A stretch of DNA of 64,000 nucleotides from NCBI GenBank assembly GCA_016717225.1, contig JADKGB010000006.1, positions 1 to 64,000 on the forward strand. Reading direction: 5' to 3'. Below the pieces are notes generated by a model. The model made no database searches. It had not been told where the DNA came from and saw nothing but the letters and a program-made list of their open reading frames with translations. The number at the start of each line of letters is the position of its first letter. Position 1 is the stretch's first letter. The position numbers and the translations under genes were made by a program. This stretch comes from Flavobacteriales bacterium. GTDB lineage: Bacteria; Bacteroidota; Bacteroidia; Flavobacteriales_F; PHOS-HE28. Positions 25,800 through 34,963 of the stretch are shown here, in pieces.

Positions 25800-28162
25800 A
25801 CTCCTTTCGGCAGCTCGCCTTGTTCAAGGAGCACCGTGCTCGACCGCCTAGTTAGTTGGCGGATCATGGCCCCGGAGGCATTGAACAACTGAAGGTCAAT
25901 GCGGCCTTGGAAGCTTTCTCCAAGTCGAACCGTCGCGCTACCCTGCGCAGGATTCGGCAGTACCATCAATTCGTTGGATGAAGAGAGCATTTCGTCGACA
26001 CCGGTTACCGTGCGATCACCCAATTTGTTGAAGGTGGTATTGGTGATCACAGGCGCGTTGTTGTCAAAGTAGATACCGACCGAATTCGTCAGCTCGGTGC
26101 CTACCTGAGCATCGGCCATATGGCGGATCGCGAAGCGCACGAAACCTTGGCTGCCGATGAAGTCGCTACCGCTATCAGGGAGGTTGATGCCTTCGAAGGT
26201 GAAACTGAGCAAGCCATCCGGCCGCAGCAGCGTTTGGCACGTATGGCTGGCGTTGAGCACTGCGAGTGTTGAATGATCGAGGTCCGCGTCAAGCTGATCG
26301 AGGATCACCACATCATGCGCCATCGCGTTGCCCGTGTTCTGGAACCGCACCTCGTAGAAGAAGGTGGAACCAACGGGTGTGAGATGCTCTTCCCCTTCTC
26401 CGGCTGGGCTTACTTGCTTGTCGTTCGGATCAACAGCACAGAGCAGAATGGGCGAATAAATACGTGTATCCACGGAGATCGGCACGCCTGCGATGGACGC
26501 CGTAGCGGTCAACACATCATGCAGCGTTTCTCCAACATGCTCGCTTCCCGGAAGGTGAACAACCAAGTGTACCAAGCGCTGGTGCGTGGGTTGAACATTC
26601 GGAAATACCCATGTGGCTATTCCGTTCACCACCGAGATCGGAGAAGGATCCGCACCCACGTATGTAGAAAGGTCATCAAGATCGACACGCAGTTCCACGT
26701 CGCTTACCTGATTGCCCGTATTCAGCACGCTGGCCCAATAGGAAATAGCTGTGCCGCAACGCATGGGGGCACTGCCCAGATCGGGTTGCAGTTCGCTGAT
26801 GACCGCGTCAGCCTGTAGGCCGAAATCATTGTTCTGGCTCGCACCTTGTGTTGGCACGTTCACGGTGTATTCATCGGTAGTCGTGAAATCCCAATTCAGT
26901 TCCGCGGGTTTGCTTACCGTGTAGCCGGCTGGCACCGCGCTGAACCAATACATACCACTCGCATTGGTATAGGTGGCGCCGATGTCGGTGCATTCCACGC
27001 GCATGTTCATCAGACCATGATCATTCCCGTTGAACACGCCGTCGCCATTGATATCATTGAAGACACGCCCCATGATGCCACCCGTGGCATTCGTAACATT
27101 GGTGTACCAGATCACTTTGTTCAGATCCCCGCTGGCAACGAAAAGGTCCTCGTCCCCATCATGATCAACATCACCGGTTGCGATGGCGTTGACCTGAATT
27201 CCGTAGCAAACTGTCTGGTGCGGGCCAAAATCCCCAAGTCCGTTCGTATTCTCGAACCAAGCCACTTCCGAAACGGTTCCACTAGTGGCGATCACGTCCA
27301 GATCACCATCCCCATCGAGATCCGATGCAGTGACGTAGGCCGGTGAATCGAATGCAGGATCAAGAACATCCGGACCTTGGAAACCAACCTCATCCACATT
27401 GCTTCGCTGCCAAGCTACTTGGCTGGCCATGGTATTGGCAACGAGCAGATCAGGATGGCCATCATTGTCCATGTCGAGCACCGTGCCATGACCAGCAACA
27501 GAAATTTGCTCCTGTGGCAAGAACCAGCCATTCTCGTTGGTGCACACACTTACTTCATTCGCCACGAGGGATGAGAACGTGATGTCAAGATCACCGTCCG
27601 CGTCAACGTCCACCGCCTTGGCATGGGCAAGTTGCGTGAGTGAGGCCAATTGCATGGCAGCAGAGAACACACCGTCGTTGTTCATACAGACCTGCAACGT
27701 ACCATCGGCTTTTGTGAAGAAGAGATCCGGATCACCATCGGCGTCGAGATCCGCAGCATGCATCTCTTCTGCGCTCACATCGGCGAGGATAGACACAGGA
27801 TCAACGAACGAACCGTTCCCCGCGTTCTGGAACCAGAACATACCGCTGTTCTGTTCGCGGCTCGCCATCACATCCAAGAGGCCATCGTTGTTCACATCAC
27901 CCACACAGGCCACGGTTTCCAAAACACCCAGAAAAAGGGGCTCAGCAAAATCACCTTGACCGTTCGTATTGCTATAGAAACCCAAGCCTTCACGAGAAGC
28001 GATCATGAGATCCATGGTCCCATTGCCATCGAAGTCGGCCAGATCAACGGATCGAGGACTCTCACAGAAGAACTGATGTGAGGGACCGAACTGGGCCTGG
28101 GCAGCAACAGAAAGTACGATGCCTGTCAGGAAATGGAACTTGAAGAGGAAAGGCGAACGCAT
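25736..28162 (-). CDS. T9SS cargo protein with FG-GAP/VCBS repeats and a SdrD-like domain
   Basis: An 808-residue exported protein. After the signal peptide (to about residue 23) come roughly seven propeller-type repeats with calcium-loop sequences such as DFDGNGTMD, DVNNDGLLD, DLDADGDPD, DVDADGDLD and DLDGDGDLD (about residues 35-335). A SdrD B-like domain (GRVFNDINGDGVFNGNDHGL) follows, then a DUF11-like repeat region (PNDKQVSPAG, TFFYEVRFQNTGNAMAHDV). The C-terminus is a type A T9SS sorting domain (VLPNPAQGSATVRLGESF to GVYLLRAADE). It is probably a large adhesin-like or display protein anchored outside the cell. Confidence 0.88.
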   Translation of the reverse strand: MRSPFLFKFHFLTGIVLSVAAQAQFGPSHQFFCESPRSVDLADFDGNGTMDLMIASREGLGFYSNTNGQGDFAEPLFLGVLETVACVGDVNNDGLLDVMASREQNSGMFWFQNAGNGSFVDPVSILADVSAEEMHAADLDADGDPDLFFTKADGTLQVCMNNDGVFSAAMQLASLTQLAHAKAVDVDADGDLDITFSSLVANEVSVCTNENGWFLPQEQISVAGHGTVLDMDNDGHPDLLVANTMASQVAWQRSNVDEVGFQGPDVLDPAFDSPAYVTASDLDGDGDLDVIATSGTVSEVAWFENTNGLGDFGPHQTVCYGIQVNAIATGDVDHDGDEDLFVASGDLNKVIWYTNVTNATGGIMGRVFNDINGDGVFNGNDHGLMNMRVECTDIGATYTNASGMYWFSAVPAGYTVSKPAELNWDFTTTDEYTVNVPTQGASQNNDFGLQADAVISELQPDLGSAPMRCGTAISYWASVLNTGNQVSDVELRVDLDDLSTYVGADPSPISVVNGIATWVFPNVQPTHQRLVHLVVHLPGSEHVGETLHDVLTATASIAGVPISVDTRIYSPILLCAVDPNDKQVSPAGEGEEHLTPVGSTFFYEVRFQNTGNAMAHDVVILDQLDADLDHSTLAVLNASHTCQTLLRPDGLLSFTFEGINLPDSGSDFIGSQGFVRFAIRHMADAQVGTELTNSVGIYFDNNAPVITNTTFNKLGDRTVTGVDEMLSSSNELMVLPNPAQGSATVRLGESFQGRIDLQLFNASGAMIRQLTRRSSTVLLEQGELPKGVYLLRAADEIGTERTTRLVFE

Positions 28163-28230
28163 AAGCCAAAAGAGTTTGGGGCGTTCCTACGGAGCATTGT
28201 ATCGACGAGTTTCGCTTTCGGGAAGATGGA

Positions 28231-28263
28231 TGAAAAGAAACGCCCGACAGAACCTGCCGGGCG
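28231..28263 (-). terminator. Rho-independent terminator of guaB
   Basis: On the minus strand CGCCCGGCAGG pairs with a CTGTCGGGCG arm (28241-28263), followed by TTTCTTTTCA (28240-28231). It lies 27 bases beyond the guaB stop. Confidence 0.8.
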
Positions 28264-28289
28264 GGGATCGATCAATGTTCGAACGAGAA

Positions 28290-29825
28290 CTACAAATGAC
28301 TGTAGTTGGGTGCCTCGCGCATAATGAACACATCGTGCGGATGGCTCTCTTTCATACCAGCACTGGTAATACGGATGAAGCGTGCTCTTTTGAGCACCTC
28401 GATATCAGCCGCACCGCAATAACCCATTCCAGCACGCAAACCACCGACCAACTGATGGGTGACCTCGTGCAATTTGCCTTTGTATGGCACACGCCCACTG
28501 ATCCCTTCTGGTACCAGCTTCTTGATGTCATCCTCCATATCCTGGAAGTAACGGTCCTTGCTACCCTGTTGCATAGCCTCGATACTACCCATACCGCGAT
28601 AGGTCTTGAAGCGGCGGCCCTCATAGATCACGGTCTCCCCTGGGCTCTCTTCCACGCCAGCGAACATGCTTCCGATCATTACTGAACTGGCACCTGCTGC
28701 AAGTGCCTTCACCATATCACCTGTATACCGGATACCACCGTCGGCGATCACCGGAACTCCACTTCCTTCAATTGCAGCAGCACAATCATGCACCGCGGTC
28801 AACTGGGGCACGCCCACCCCAGCAATAACGCGGGTCGTGCAGATACTGCCTGGCCCGATCCCCACTTTGACCGCATCAGCTCCGGCTTCAACCAATGCTA
28901 TCGCGGCTTCAGCGGTTGCAATGTTGCCGACCACCACATCCACGCGTGGGCAGGCATTCTTCACCGAGTTCAACATTTCTATCACGCCCCGCGTGTGTCC
29001 ATGCGCAGTGTCGATCACCACAGCGTCAACTCCAGCTTCCACCAAAGCCTTGGCACGTTCCAAACTATCGCCGGAAACCCCGATCGCAGCAGCCACACGC
29101 AAGCGACCCAGTTTGTCTTTGCAGGCGTTGGGGTATTGCTTCAACTTCAGGATGTCCTTATAAGTGATCAGCCCCACGAGAATTCCATGGGGATCCACCA
29201 CTGGGAGTTTCTCGATCTTGTATTCCTGCAACACCCCTTCAGCCTCACCCATCGTCGTATCCGGCTTGGCCGTAATGATCCGATCCTTGGTCATCACTTC
29301 GGCTACCGGGCGTCCCATTTTCTTCTCGAACCGCAGATCCCGGTTGGTGACGATCCCGACCAACTTGCCAGAAGCGTTCACAACAGGAATGCCACCGATC
29401 TTGTTCTCGGCCATCAGCCGCATTGCATCTCCCACCAATGCACCTTCAGCAAGTTTCACAGGGTCCAGTATCATACCGCTCTCGCTGCGCTTCACCCGGC
29501 GAACCTCGTTGGCCTGTTCGGCGATGGACTGGTTCTTATGGATCACTCCAATGCCTCCTTGCTGCGCGATCGCGATAGCCAATTCAGCCCCGGTCACCGT
29601 GTCCATGGCCGCTGAAACGATCGGTACGTTCAGCGGGATATTGCGACTGAAGCGCGTGCGGATATCAACTTCACGAGGAAGCACCTCTGAATACGCTGGC
29701 ACAAGTAGAACATCATCGTAGGTGAACCCTTCAACAGCAAAGCGATCTGAAAGGGATAGCCCGCTGCCGGATGCGTTCGACGCAGGCGTTCGGGCGGGGG
29801 TTGCAAAGGATCGTTCCATGGCCAA
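28290..29825 (-). CDS. guaB: Inosine-5'-monophosphate dehydrogenase
   Basis: A 511-residue protein: FTYDDVLLVPAYSEVLP, two CBS domains (about residues 115-230, with IPVVNASGKLVGIVTNRDLRF and LPVVDPHGILVGLITYKDIL), VVIDTAHGH, KVGIGPGSICTTRVIAGVGVPQ with the catalytic Cys, ADGGIRYTGDMVKALAAGA and the flap YRGMGS. It oxidises IMP to XMP, the committed step of GTP synthesis. The Ser/Ala-rich first 28 residues are longer than usual. A possible -7 box (TACTTTTG, 29823-29830) overlaps the first codons, so the true start may be slightly downstream. Confidence 0.95.
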   Translation of the reverse strand: MAMERSFATPARTPASNASGSGLSLSDRFAVEGFTYDDVLLVPAYSEVLPREVDIRTRFSRNIPLNVPIVSAAMDTVTGAELAIAIAQQGGIGVIHKNQSIAEQANEVRRVKRSESGMILDPVKLAEGALVGDAMRLMAENKIGGIPVVNASGKLVGIVTNRDLRFEKKMGRPVAEVMTKDRIITAKPDTTMGEAEGVLQEYKIEKLPVVDPHGILVGLITYKDILKLKQYPNACKDKLGRLRVAAAIGVSGDSLERAKALVEAGVDAVVIDTAHGHTRGVIEMLNSVKNACPRVDVVVGNIATAEAAIALVEAGADAVKVGIGPGSICTTRVIAGVGVPQLTAVHDCAAAIEGSGVPVIADGGIRYTGDMVKALAAGASSVMIGSMFAGVEESPGETVIYEGRRFKTYRGMGSIEAMQQGSKDRYFQDMEDDIKKLVPEGISGRVPYKGKLHEVTHQLVGGLRAGMGYCGAADIEVLKRARFIRITSAGMKESHPHDVFIMREAPNYSHL

Positions 29826-29912
29826 AAGTAAGCTTCCGGCAGGAAAGAAAGATGTGATGGGTATTTCCTGTTATTGATCCGGTTAAAGCCAGAAACGGAC
29901 AACGGCCAATGT

Positions 29913-31976
29913 TCACGGGCAACAGAGGAACGTAACGGTACCGCGCTCTTCGAACTTCTTACCGGCGCCATTGAGAAATGCACAATAGAACGCGTAGACC
30001 CCTTGGGGCACATAGCTATCGTCCACCTTGCCATCCCACCCGATATTCCGGTCCGATGTAGACCAGATCGCTTGCCCCCAGCGGTTGAAAATAATGAGTT
30101 CAAAACCGATCACATCAATGAATGCTGGCACCGGCCGGAAAGAACTGTTGCTCGCAATGGCACTGCCGGCTATGAACGCGTTCGGTATCCACAAGGCTTC
30201 CTGCTGAATGGCACATGCTTCATTGCTCGTGCTGATCGCATTGATACCGGATGCATTACCTGCTTCCAAGGCTTCCACGTAGTAGCAGAAGCGCCCATTG
30301 CTTGGCCAAAGGGCACTCACATCGTCTTCCAACTCCCATACGTCGGGTGCATTGAACGCGATCGGGACAAAAGGCAGGTCACCTATGCTACGGTAAACTG
30401 TGTAACCACTGACCAAACCGGCCCATTGCTCATAACCGTTCCAACGAAGATGGTCGACTCCATCGGCACCAGCCTCGGCCACCAACAGCAAGCTGGTTCC
30501 GAAATTGCTCGTCACCGCTTCCGCGCCGCAGCTATCTTCTACCATCACTCGGTACGTGTAGCTACGCAGATCGGTATCCACGTCCGTATCGTTGAATACA
30601 AGGGTGGTTCCGATTGTTGGGGGGGCTGTAGCGATCTCTTCCCATGGCTCTCCATTGAAGGTCCGTTCGATCCGATACTGTCGAACGCTGGCCGATGCAT
30701 CAATGCTATCGATAATGACGATGTGATCATCGGCAACTACGGTCGCGGTGCGCAAATAATTCCATTGCGGCACGGAGGGGTAATCCGTAACACTGCAGTT
30801 CTGGTTGCTCAACGAGACTTGTGGCAGGGAATCGCCAACAGCTTTTACGACATAACAATAAGTGCTGAACGGCACCAGGTTTTCTTGCAGGAACGACAGC
30901 GTGGACGACGTGAATGAACCAAGCAAGGCATAAGGGCCATTGTTCTCTTGGGCATAGAGTTCATAAACCGCAACATTCCAACCAACATAGGGTGTCCAGC
31001 CAAGTTGCATGGAAGAAGCGCATCGATCGTAGTTCGCGCTCAACAACATGGTACAATGCGGTGGATCCGCGGCACTGGTATTTGGTGCTGGCGGTGTACC
31101 CGAATAGCAGGTATCGAACGCTGCCACGGTGTAACATTCAATATCACTTCCGGCGTCGCTCCCCGGCCAACTGTATGTGGTTACGGTCGTACCGAAAAGC
31201 GTGTCCAGATCAACGTTTCCTCCACTTGTGATGATTACGATGTATCCATCCAGATCGGCCTCTGGGCTCGGATCCCAGTCAATGGTGGTCTGATTGGTAG
31301 CGGTATCCACCGTTAGGGTTACCAGAACCGGTGTAGTAGGGGCGGTAACATCAGCAAAAACATCGCCGGTAAGATTGCTGTAACTGGTGCATCCGGCCTG
31401 GTTTTGCAGAACAATTCTATAGGTGAGCGAATCTTCACAGATCGAGATCACTTGTTCGAAGTGCGTGCGAACGCTATCCACTTGCCCGATCTGCGTCCAC
31501 GTGCCTATCGGGTACTCCACTTCGACCCATTGTTGGTTCCCAGCGGTGGGAACAGGTGGTATGTGCTGAAGAGTCCAGTCAAGCACAGCACGACCGAGCG
31601 GTGTGCTTTGCCCAACCGTCAGGAACAACGTGGAAAGCGTATCGCTCGTGGCCGATTCGTTCGGTGGGGGATCCACCGAAAGCGTGGTCACATAATAGAA
31701 CCGCGCTCCAACATTGGCACCCGCCCCTATGTGGGTGAAGGAGCCAGGAGTGTAAACGAACGTATTGCCAACCGGAGCATACGGACCCGCCAAAGCGATG
31801 CTCGAATACACAACATATTCCTGGAATTCGGCATTGGGATCAGGCGGAGGCAACCATGTCAATTCAACATTCCCAGCAGCATCCACTGAAGCGCATCGCA
31901 ACGAAGGCGGGTCGAGCAAAGCACCTTGGGAACAAAGCGCCGTAAGCAGAAGAAAACTGGTTATGAAGGGCTTCAC
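29913..31976 (-). CDS. T9SS type B (CHU_C) surface protein with fibronectin-like repeats
   Basis: About 687 residues. A signal peptide (KPFITSFLLLTALCSQG) is followed by several fibronectin type III-like repeats (for example VELTWLPPPDPNAEFQEYVVY, TTIDWDPSPEADLDGYIVII). The C-terminal gliding-motility-associated CHU_C domain has FRPVPAFIDVIGFELIIFNRWG and GWDGKVDDSYVPQGVYAFYC. CHU_C directs secretion by T9SS and often attachment to the surface. The frame is open to 32066 (a GTG overlapping the previous stop) and a Met lies at 32027, but the GTG at 31976 gives a normal signal peptide. The last residues (FLCCP) are unusual. Confidence 0.82.
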   Translation of the reverse strand: MKPFITSFLLLTALCSQGALLDPPSLRCASVDAAGNVELTWLPPPDPNAEFQEYVVYSSIALAGPYAPVGNTFVYTPGSFTHIGAGANVGARFYYVTTLSVDPPPNESATSDTLSTLFLTVGQSTPLGRAVLDWTLQHIPPVPTAGNQQWVEVEYPIGTWTQIGQVDSVRTHFEQVISICEDSLTYRIVLQNQAGCTSYSNLTGDVFADVTAPTTPVLVTLTVDTATNQTTIDWDPSPEADLDGYIVIITSGGNVDLDTLFGTTVTTYSWPGSDAGSDIECYTVAAFDTCYSGTPPAPNTSAADPPHCTMLLSANYDRCASSMQLGWTPYVGWNVAVYELYAQENNGPYALLGSFTSSTLSFLQENLVPFSTYCYVVKAVGDSLPQVSLSNQNCSVTDYPSVPQWNYLRTATVVADDHIVIIDSIDASASVRQYRIERTFNGEPWEEIATAPPTIGTTLVFNDTDVDTDLRSYTYRVMVEDSCGAEAVTSNFGTSLLLVAEAGADGVDHLRWNGYEQWAGLVSGYTVYRSIGDLPFVPIAFNAPDVWELEDDVSALWPSNGRFCYYVEALEAGNASGINAISTSNEACAIQQEALWIPNAFIAGSAIASNSSFRPVPAFIDVIGFELIIFNRWGQAIWSTSDRNIGWDGKVDDSYVPQGVYAFYCAFLNGAGKKFEERGTVTFLCCP

Positions 31977-32062
31977 GTTGAAGGAACGCTTGAGGCATAG
32001 GATCGTTGCCAAATGCAAGACGTGCATTGGCTGGGCGATGTTGCCGCTCCGACTTTCGAATT

Positions 32063-33013
32063 TCACAACATATCGGTTTTTGCCAACACCGCCTTGGCGA
32101 TACGATATTCCGAAATGATCCGTTCAACGATCGCTGCAGCCGGCAAAATGCCATCTAGCGCCGCGCTCACTTGGCCGATCTCCAGTTCCCCTTCCTCAAG
32201 GTCCCCCTCGAACATGCCCCGCTTTGCGCGTGCCCTACCCAGCAACTCCTTCAATTCTTCGGTCGAAGCACCACGCTTATAGGCTGCTTGAATGTCAGCG
32301 AAGAACTTGTTCCGCATCAACCGGACCGGAGCTAATTCCTTCAGTGTTAGGAGGGTATCCCCCTCTCGGCTATCAATTACGTGCTGTTTGAAAGCCTGAT
32401 GGGCACTGCTTTCTTCACTGCACACGAATCTACTACCCACCTGAACACCATCGGCACCTAAGGCCATCGCAGCTAACATAGCCCTACCATCCGCGATTCC
32501 CCCTGCAGCGATCACAGGCACATTGACCGCGTCTCGAACGAGCGGTACCAGAACGAGTGTGGTCGTTTCCTCACGACCATTGTGACCGCCGGCCTCAAAG
32601 CCTTCGGCCACTACTGCATCGGCCCCTGAATCAACGGCTTTGAGCGCGAATTTCACGGAAGCCGTGACGTGAACAACCGTAATTCCATGGTCCTTCAAAT
32701 GCTTGGTCCAAGTGGAAGGATTTCCTGCGCTCGTGAACACGATACGTACCCCTTCATCAACGATCGTTCGCATATGTTCCTCCACATTGGGATAGAGCAG
32801 TGGCACGTTCACCGCAAAGGGGGTATTCGTCGCTGCCTTGCACTTTCGCAGGTGTTCTCGCAGAACATCGGGGTACATGCTCCCGCTCCCGATCACGCCC
32901 AACCCTCCTGCATTGCTCACGGCGCTGGCCAATCGCCAACCAGAACACCAGATCATACCGGCCTGAACCAGGGGGTAGCGAATGCCCAAAAGGGATGTGA
33001 GTCGGTTGGACAT
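32063..33013 (-). CDS. Nitronate monooxygenase / 2-nitropropane dioxygenase family flavoprotein
   Basis: A 316-residue TIM-barrel flavoprotein: LGIRYPLVQAGMIWCSGWRLASAVSNAGGLGVIGSG, VHVTASVKFALKAVDSGADAVVAEGFEAGGHNG, VIAAGGIADGRAMLAAMALGADGVQVGSRF. The EAGGHNG and AAGGI motifs bind FMN phosphate, and the His in AGGHNG is catalytic in nitronate monooxygenases. FabK enoyl-ACP reductases share the fold, so the substrate is not certain. The T9SS protein gene begins at or shortly after its stop. Confidence 0.88.
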   Translation of the reverse strand: MSNRLTSLLGIRYPLVQAGMIWCSGWRLASAVSNAGGLGVIGSGSMYPDVLREHLRKCKAATNTPFAVNVPLLYPNVEEHMRTIVDEGVRIVFTSAGNPSTWTKHLKDHGITVVHVTASVKFALKAVDSGADAVVAEGFEAGGHNGREETTTLVLVPLVRDAVNVPVIAAGGIADGRAMLAAMALGADGVQVGSRFVCSEESSAHQAFKQHVIDSREGDTLLTLKELAPVRLMRNKFFADIQAAYKRGASTEELKELLGRARAKRGMFEGDLEEGELEIGQVSAALDGILPAAAIVERIISEYRIAKAVLAKTDML

Positions 33014-33027
33014 GAGGAAAGGGGCGA

Positions 33028-33035
33028 CGAATGTA
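33028..33035 (-). promoter_or_regulatory. Probable -7 box of the nitronate monooxygenase gene
   Basis: The minus strand reads TACATTCG, the same octamer as at 2270 and 4851, 14 bases before the ATG at 33013. Confidence 0.42.
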
Positions 33036-33109
33036 GGATCACACGATCGTCATGCGGATCGTTGATATCCTATACCCCTCCGATCCCGTTGAAGTGACCC
33101 GAACTTTTG

Positions 33110-33117
33110 TAGGTTTG
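33110..33117 (+). promoter_or_regulatory. Probable promoter of the DUF6089 gene
   Basis: TAGGTTTG fits TAnnTTTG exactly, with TTG at 33089-33091 at a near-ideal -33 distance. The leader would be about 26 nt. Confidence 0.5.
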
Positions 33118-33148
33118 CGGGATAGTTCCAACCCGTTCGCTCGATCCG

Positions 33149-34117
33149 ATGAAGTCATTGATACGCACTAGTGCCGTTGCACTGATCCTCTTGGCCACTG
33201 CCAATGGGAACGTAAAGGCCCAGTACGCTTGGGATTTTGGCGTTCACGTCGGTGGCGCCAACTACCTCGGTGAAATGGGTGGCAAAGAGCAAACCCGCCG
33301 CGATTTCATTTGGGATCTGAAGCTGAGCCAAACACGGTGGTGCTTTGGAGGGTTCGCTCGTCGCAAGATCAACCGATTGGTTTCGATCAACGCTGGGCTT
33401 CTCTACTTCAGGCTTCAAGGAGCCGATGCATTGAGCACGAATCCTCAGCGTGTTGGCCGTAATTTGAATTTCCGTAACGACATGTTCGAGGCGTACCTCC
33501 GCGGAGAATTCACCATTTTCGCGGATAACGATCTTGGGGGTCGCGGCCGATACAAAACCGATTTCCGTTTGTTCGGTTATGCAGGCGTCGCTGGGTTCTA
33601 CCACAACCCGAAAGGCCAGATCAATCGAGAAGGTGAGTTCTACAATTTGCGGGACTATAACACTGAACTCGCTGACTATTCGAATATCGGCGTGGCCATA
33701 CCGGTTGGTATCGGGTTCCATTTCACCAAACGTCGTCGTCATCGCTTTGGATGGGATTTCGGCTGGCGCACGACGTTCACCGATTATATCGATGATGCCA
33801 GCACCACCTACAAGGATCTGAGCGGCTTGCCGGATGATATTCGCCCTACATCGCTGCTGTTGTTCGACCAGCATTCTTACGTGGACGATGGTGCCGGTCC
33901 CATCCCAAGTGAATACCAGTACGGGTACTGGGATTCGGATGGCCCCAGCCCGAAGAGCGAGAACAAGCGCGGCGACCCCACACACAACGACAGTTACCTG
34001 ACGATGACCTTCACGTACAGCTATGTACTGAAGGGCCAATCGAATTTCTATCGCCAGCGGTACAACTGGATGCGTGGCAAAAAGCGCATTGGTCGTAAGA
34101 GCAGAGCGAAGTTCTGA
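33149..34117 (+). CDS. DUF6089 family outer-membrane beta-barrel protein
   Basis: A 322-residue protein with a signal peptide (KSLIRTSAVALILLATANGNVKAQ) and then AWDFGVHVGGANYLGEMGG, the hallmark start of DUF6089. Beta-barrel strands alternate through FRLFGYAGVAGFYHNPKGQ, AIPVGIGFHF and WDFGWRTTFTDYIDD. The C-terminus is basic (GRKSRAKF) after the last strand. It is a Bacteroidota outer-membrane family with no firmly known function, sometimes linked to gliding and T9SS genes. It stands alone between its own promoter and a terminator. Confidence 0.85.
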   Translation: MKSLIRTSAVALILLATANGNVKAQYAWDFGVHVGGANYLGEMGGKEQTRRDFIWDLKLSQTRWCFGGFARRKINRLVSINAGLLYFRLQGADALSTNPQRVGRNLNFRNDMFEAYLRGEFTIFADNDLGGRGRYKTDFRLFGYAGVAGFYHNPKGQINREGEFYNLRDYNTELADYSNIGVAIPVGIGFHFTKRRRHRFGWDFGWRTTFTDYIDDASTTYKDLSGLPDDIRPTSLLLFDQHSYVDDGAGPIPSEYQYGYWDSDGPSPKSENKRGDPTHNDSYLTMTFTYSYVLKGQSNFYRQRYNWMRGKKRIGRKSRAKF

Positions 34118-34132
34118 CCTCACCCCCAACCC

Positions 34133-34177
34133 CTCTCCCAAGGAGAGGGGCTTTGGAAGGGGGCTTCGGCCCCCTTC
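34133..34177 (+). terminator. Double hairpin after the DUF6089 gene, terminator-like
   Basis: CCCCTCTCC/GGAGAGGGG (34134-34150) is followed by GAAGGGGGC-TTCG-GCCCCCTTC (34156-34177), the latter with a stable UUCG tetraloop and a short T/C-rich tail. The first hairpin resembles a short palindrome scattered through many bacterial genomes, so the region may be a repeat that also ends transcription. Confidence 0.6.
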
Positions 34178-34237
34178 TTCATGGAATGACGTGAAGGCGA
34201 CGTTCGAGTTTCCATAGCCTGATCGTACTTTGTCGCG

Positions 34238-34963
34238 ATGCCCGACGAGAAGATCACGATCCGCAAAAAACACCCATTGGCCATCCGCTGGTTCCATTGG
34301 GTGAATTTCCCGGTGCTCTTCGTGATGATCTGGAGCGGCACGTTGATCTATTGGGCGAACGACGAGTACGCGCTTCGCCTCGGTGATCTGGAACTCTTCA
34401 AATTCTATCCTCCCGGCTTCTATAAAGCCCTGAACATCCCGTTCCGATTAGCAGATGGCATGGCATGGCATTTCGCCTTCATGTGGCTGTTCTTTATCAA
34501 CGGCTTCCTCTATGTGCTTTACACGATGATCAGCGGTGAGTGGCGTTACCTGTTGCCCAGGCGCGGCTCGTTCAAAGAAGCCTGGTTCGTGCTGCTCCAT
34601 GACCTGCGGTTGAGCAAGAAGCCGCTCCCCGAAAAGAAGTTCAACGGAGCGCAACAGATCGCGTACACGAGCATCGTTATCATGGGCGTTGGATCTCTGT
34701 TGACCGGCTTGGCGATCTACAAGCCCACACAACTTCACTGGCTCACGTGGCTCTTCGGTGGCTATGAGATCGCCCGGCTCATCCACTTCGTACTAACGAT
34801 CGGGTATTGCCTCTTCTTCCTGGTGCATATCGCGCAGGTGGTCAAAGCCGGGTGGAATAATTTCCAAGCCATGGTGACCGGCTGGGAACGTGTGCGACCT
34901 GCTGACCCTTCAGCGATCATGGACGAACCTGAACAGGTGATCGATAACCCGGCCCAACCATGA
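34238..34963 (+). CDS. Cytochrome b/b6 domain-containing membrane protein
   Basis: A 241-residue protein with four or five membrane helices and well-placed haem-ligand histidines: AIRWFHWVNFPVLFVMIWSG, MAWHFAFMWLFFINGFLYVLY and LIHFVLTIGYCLFFLVHIAQV. This is the di-haem cytochrome b561/hydrogenase-type b fold. It overlaps the downstream molybdopterin oxidoreductase by 4 bases (ATGA), so it most likely passes electrons between the quinone pool and that enzyme, as YedZ/MsrQ does for YedY/MsrP. Confidence 0.87.
   Translation: MPDEKITIRKKHPLAIRWFHWVNFPVLFVMIWSGTLIYWANDEYALRLGDLELFKFYPPGFYKALNIPFRLADGMAWHFAFMWLFFINGFLYVLYTMISGEWRYLLPRRGSFKEAWFVLLHDLRLSKKPLPEKKFNGAQQIAYTSIVIMGVGSLLTGLAIYKPTQLHWLTWLFGGYEIARLIHFVLTIGYCLFFLVHIAQVVKAGWNNFQAMVTGWERVRPADPSAIMDEPEQVIDNPAQP

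Noticed and set aside
33155..34297. Minus-strand ORF of 380 residues
   Set aside because: It is antisense to the DUF6089 gene and crosses its terminator-like repeat; no motif.
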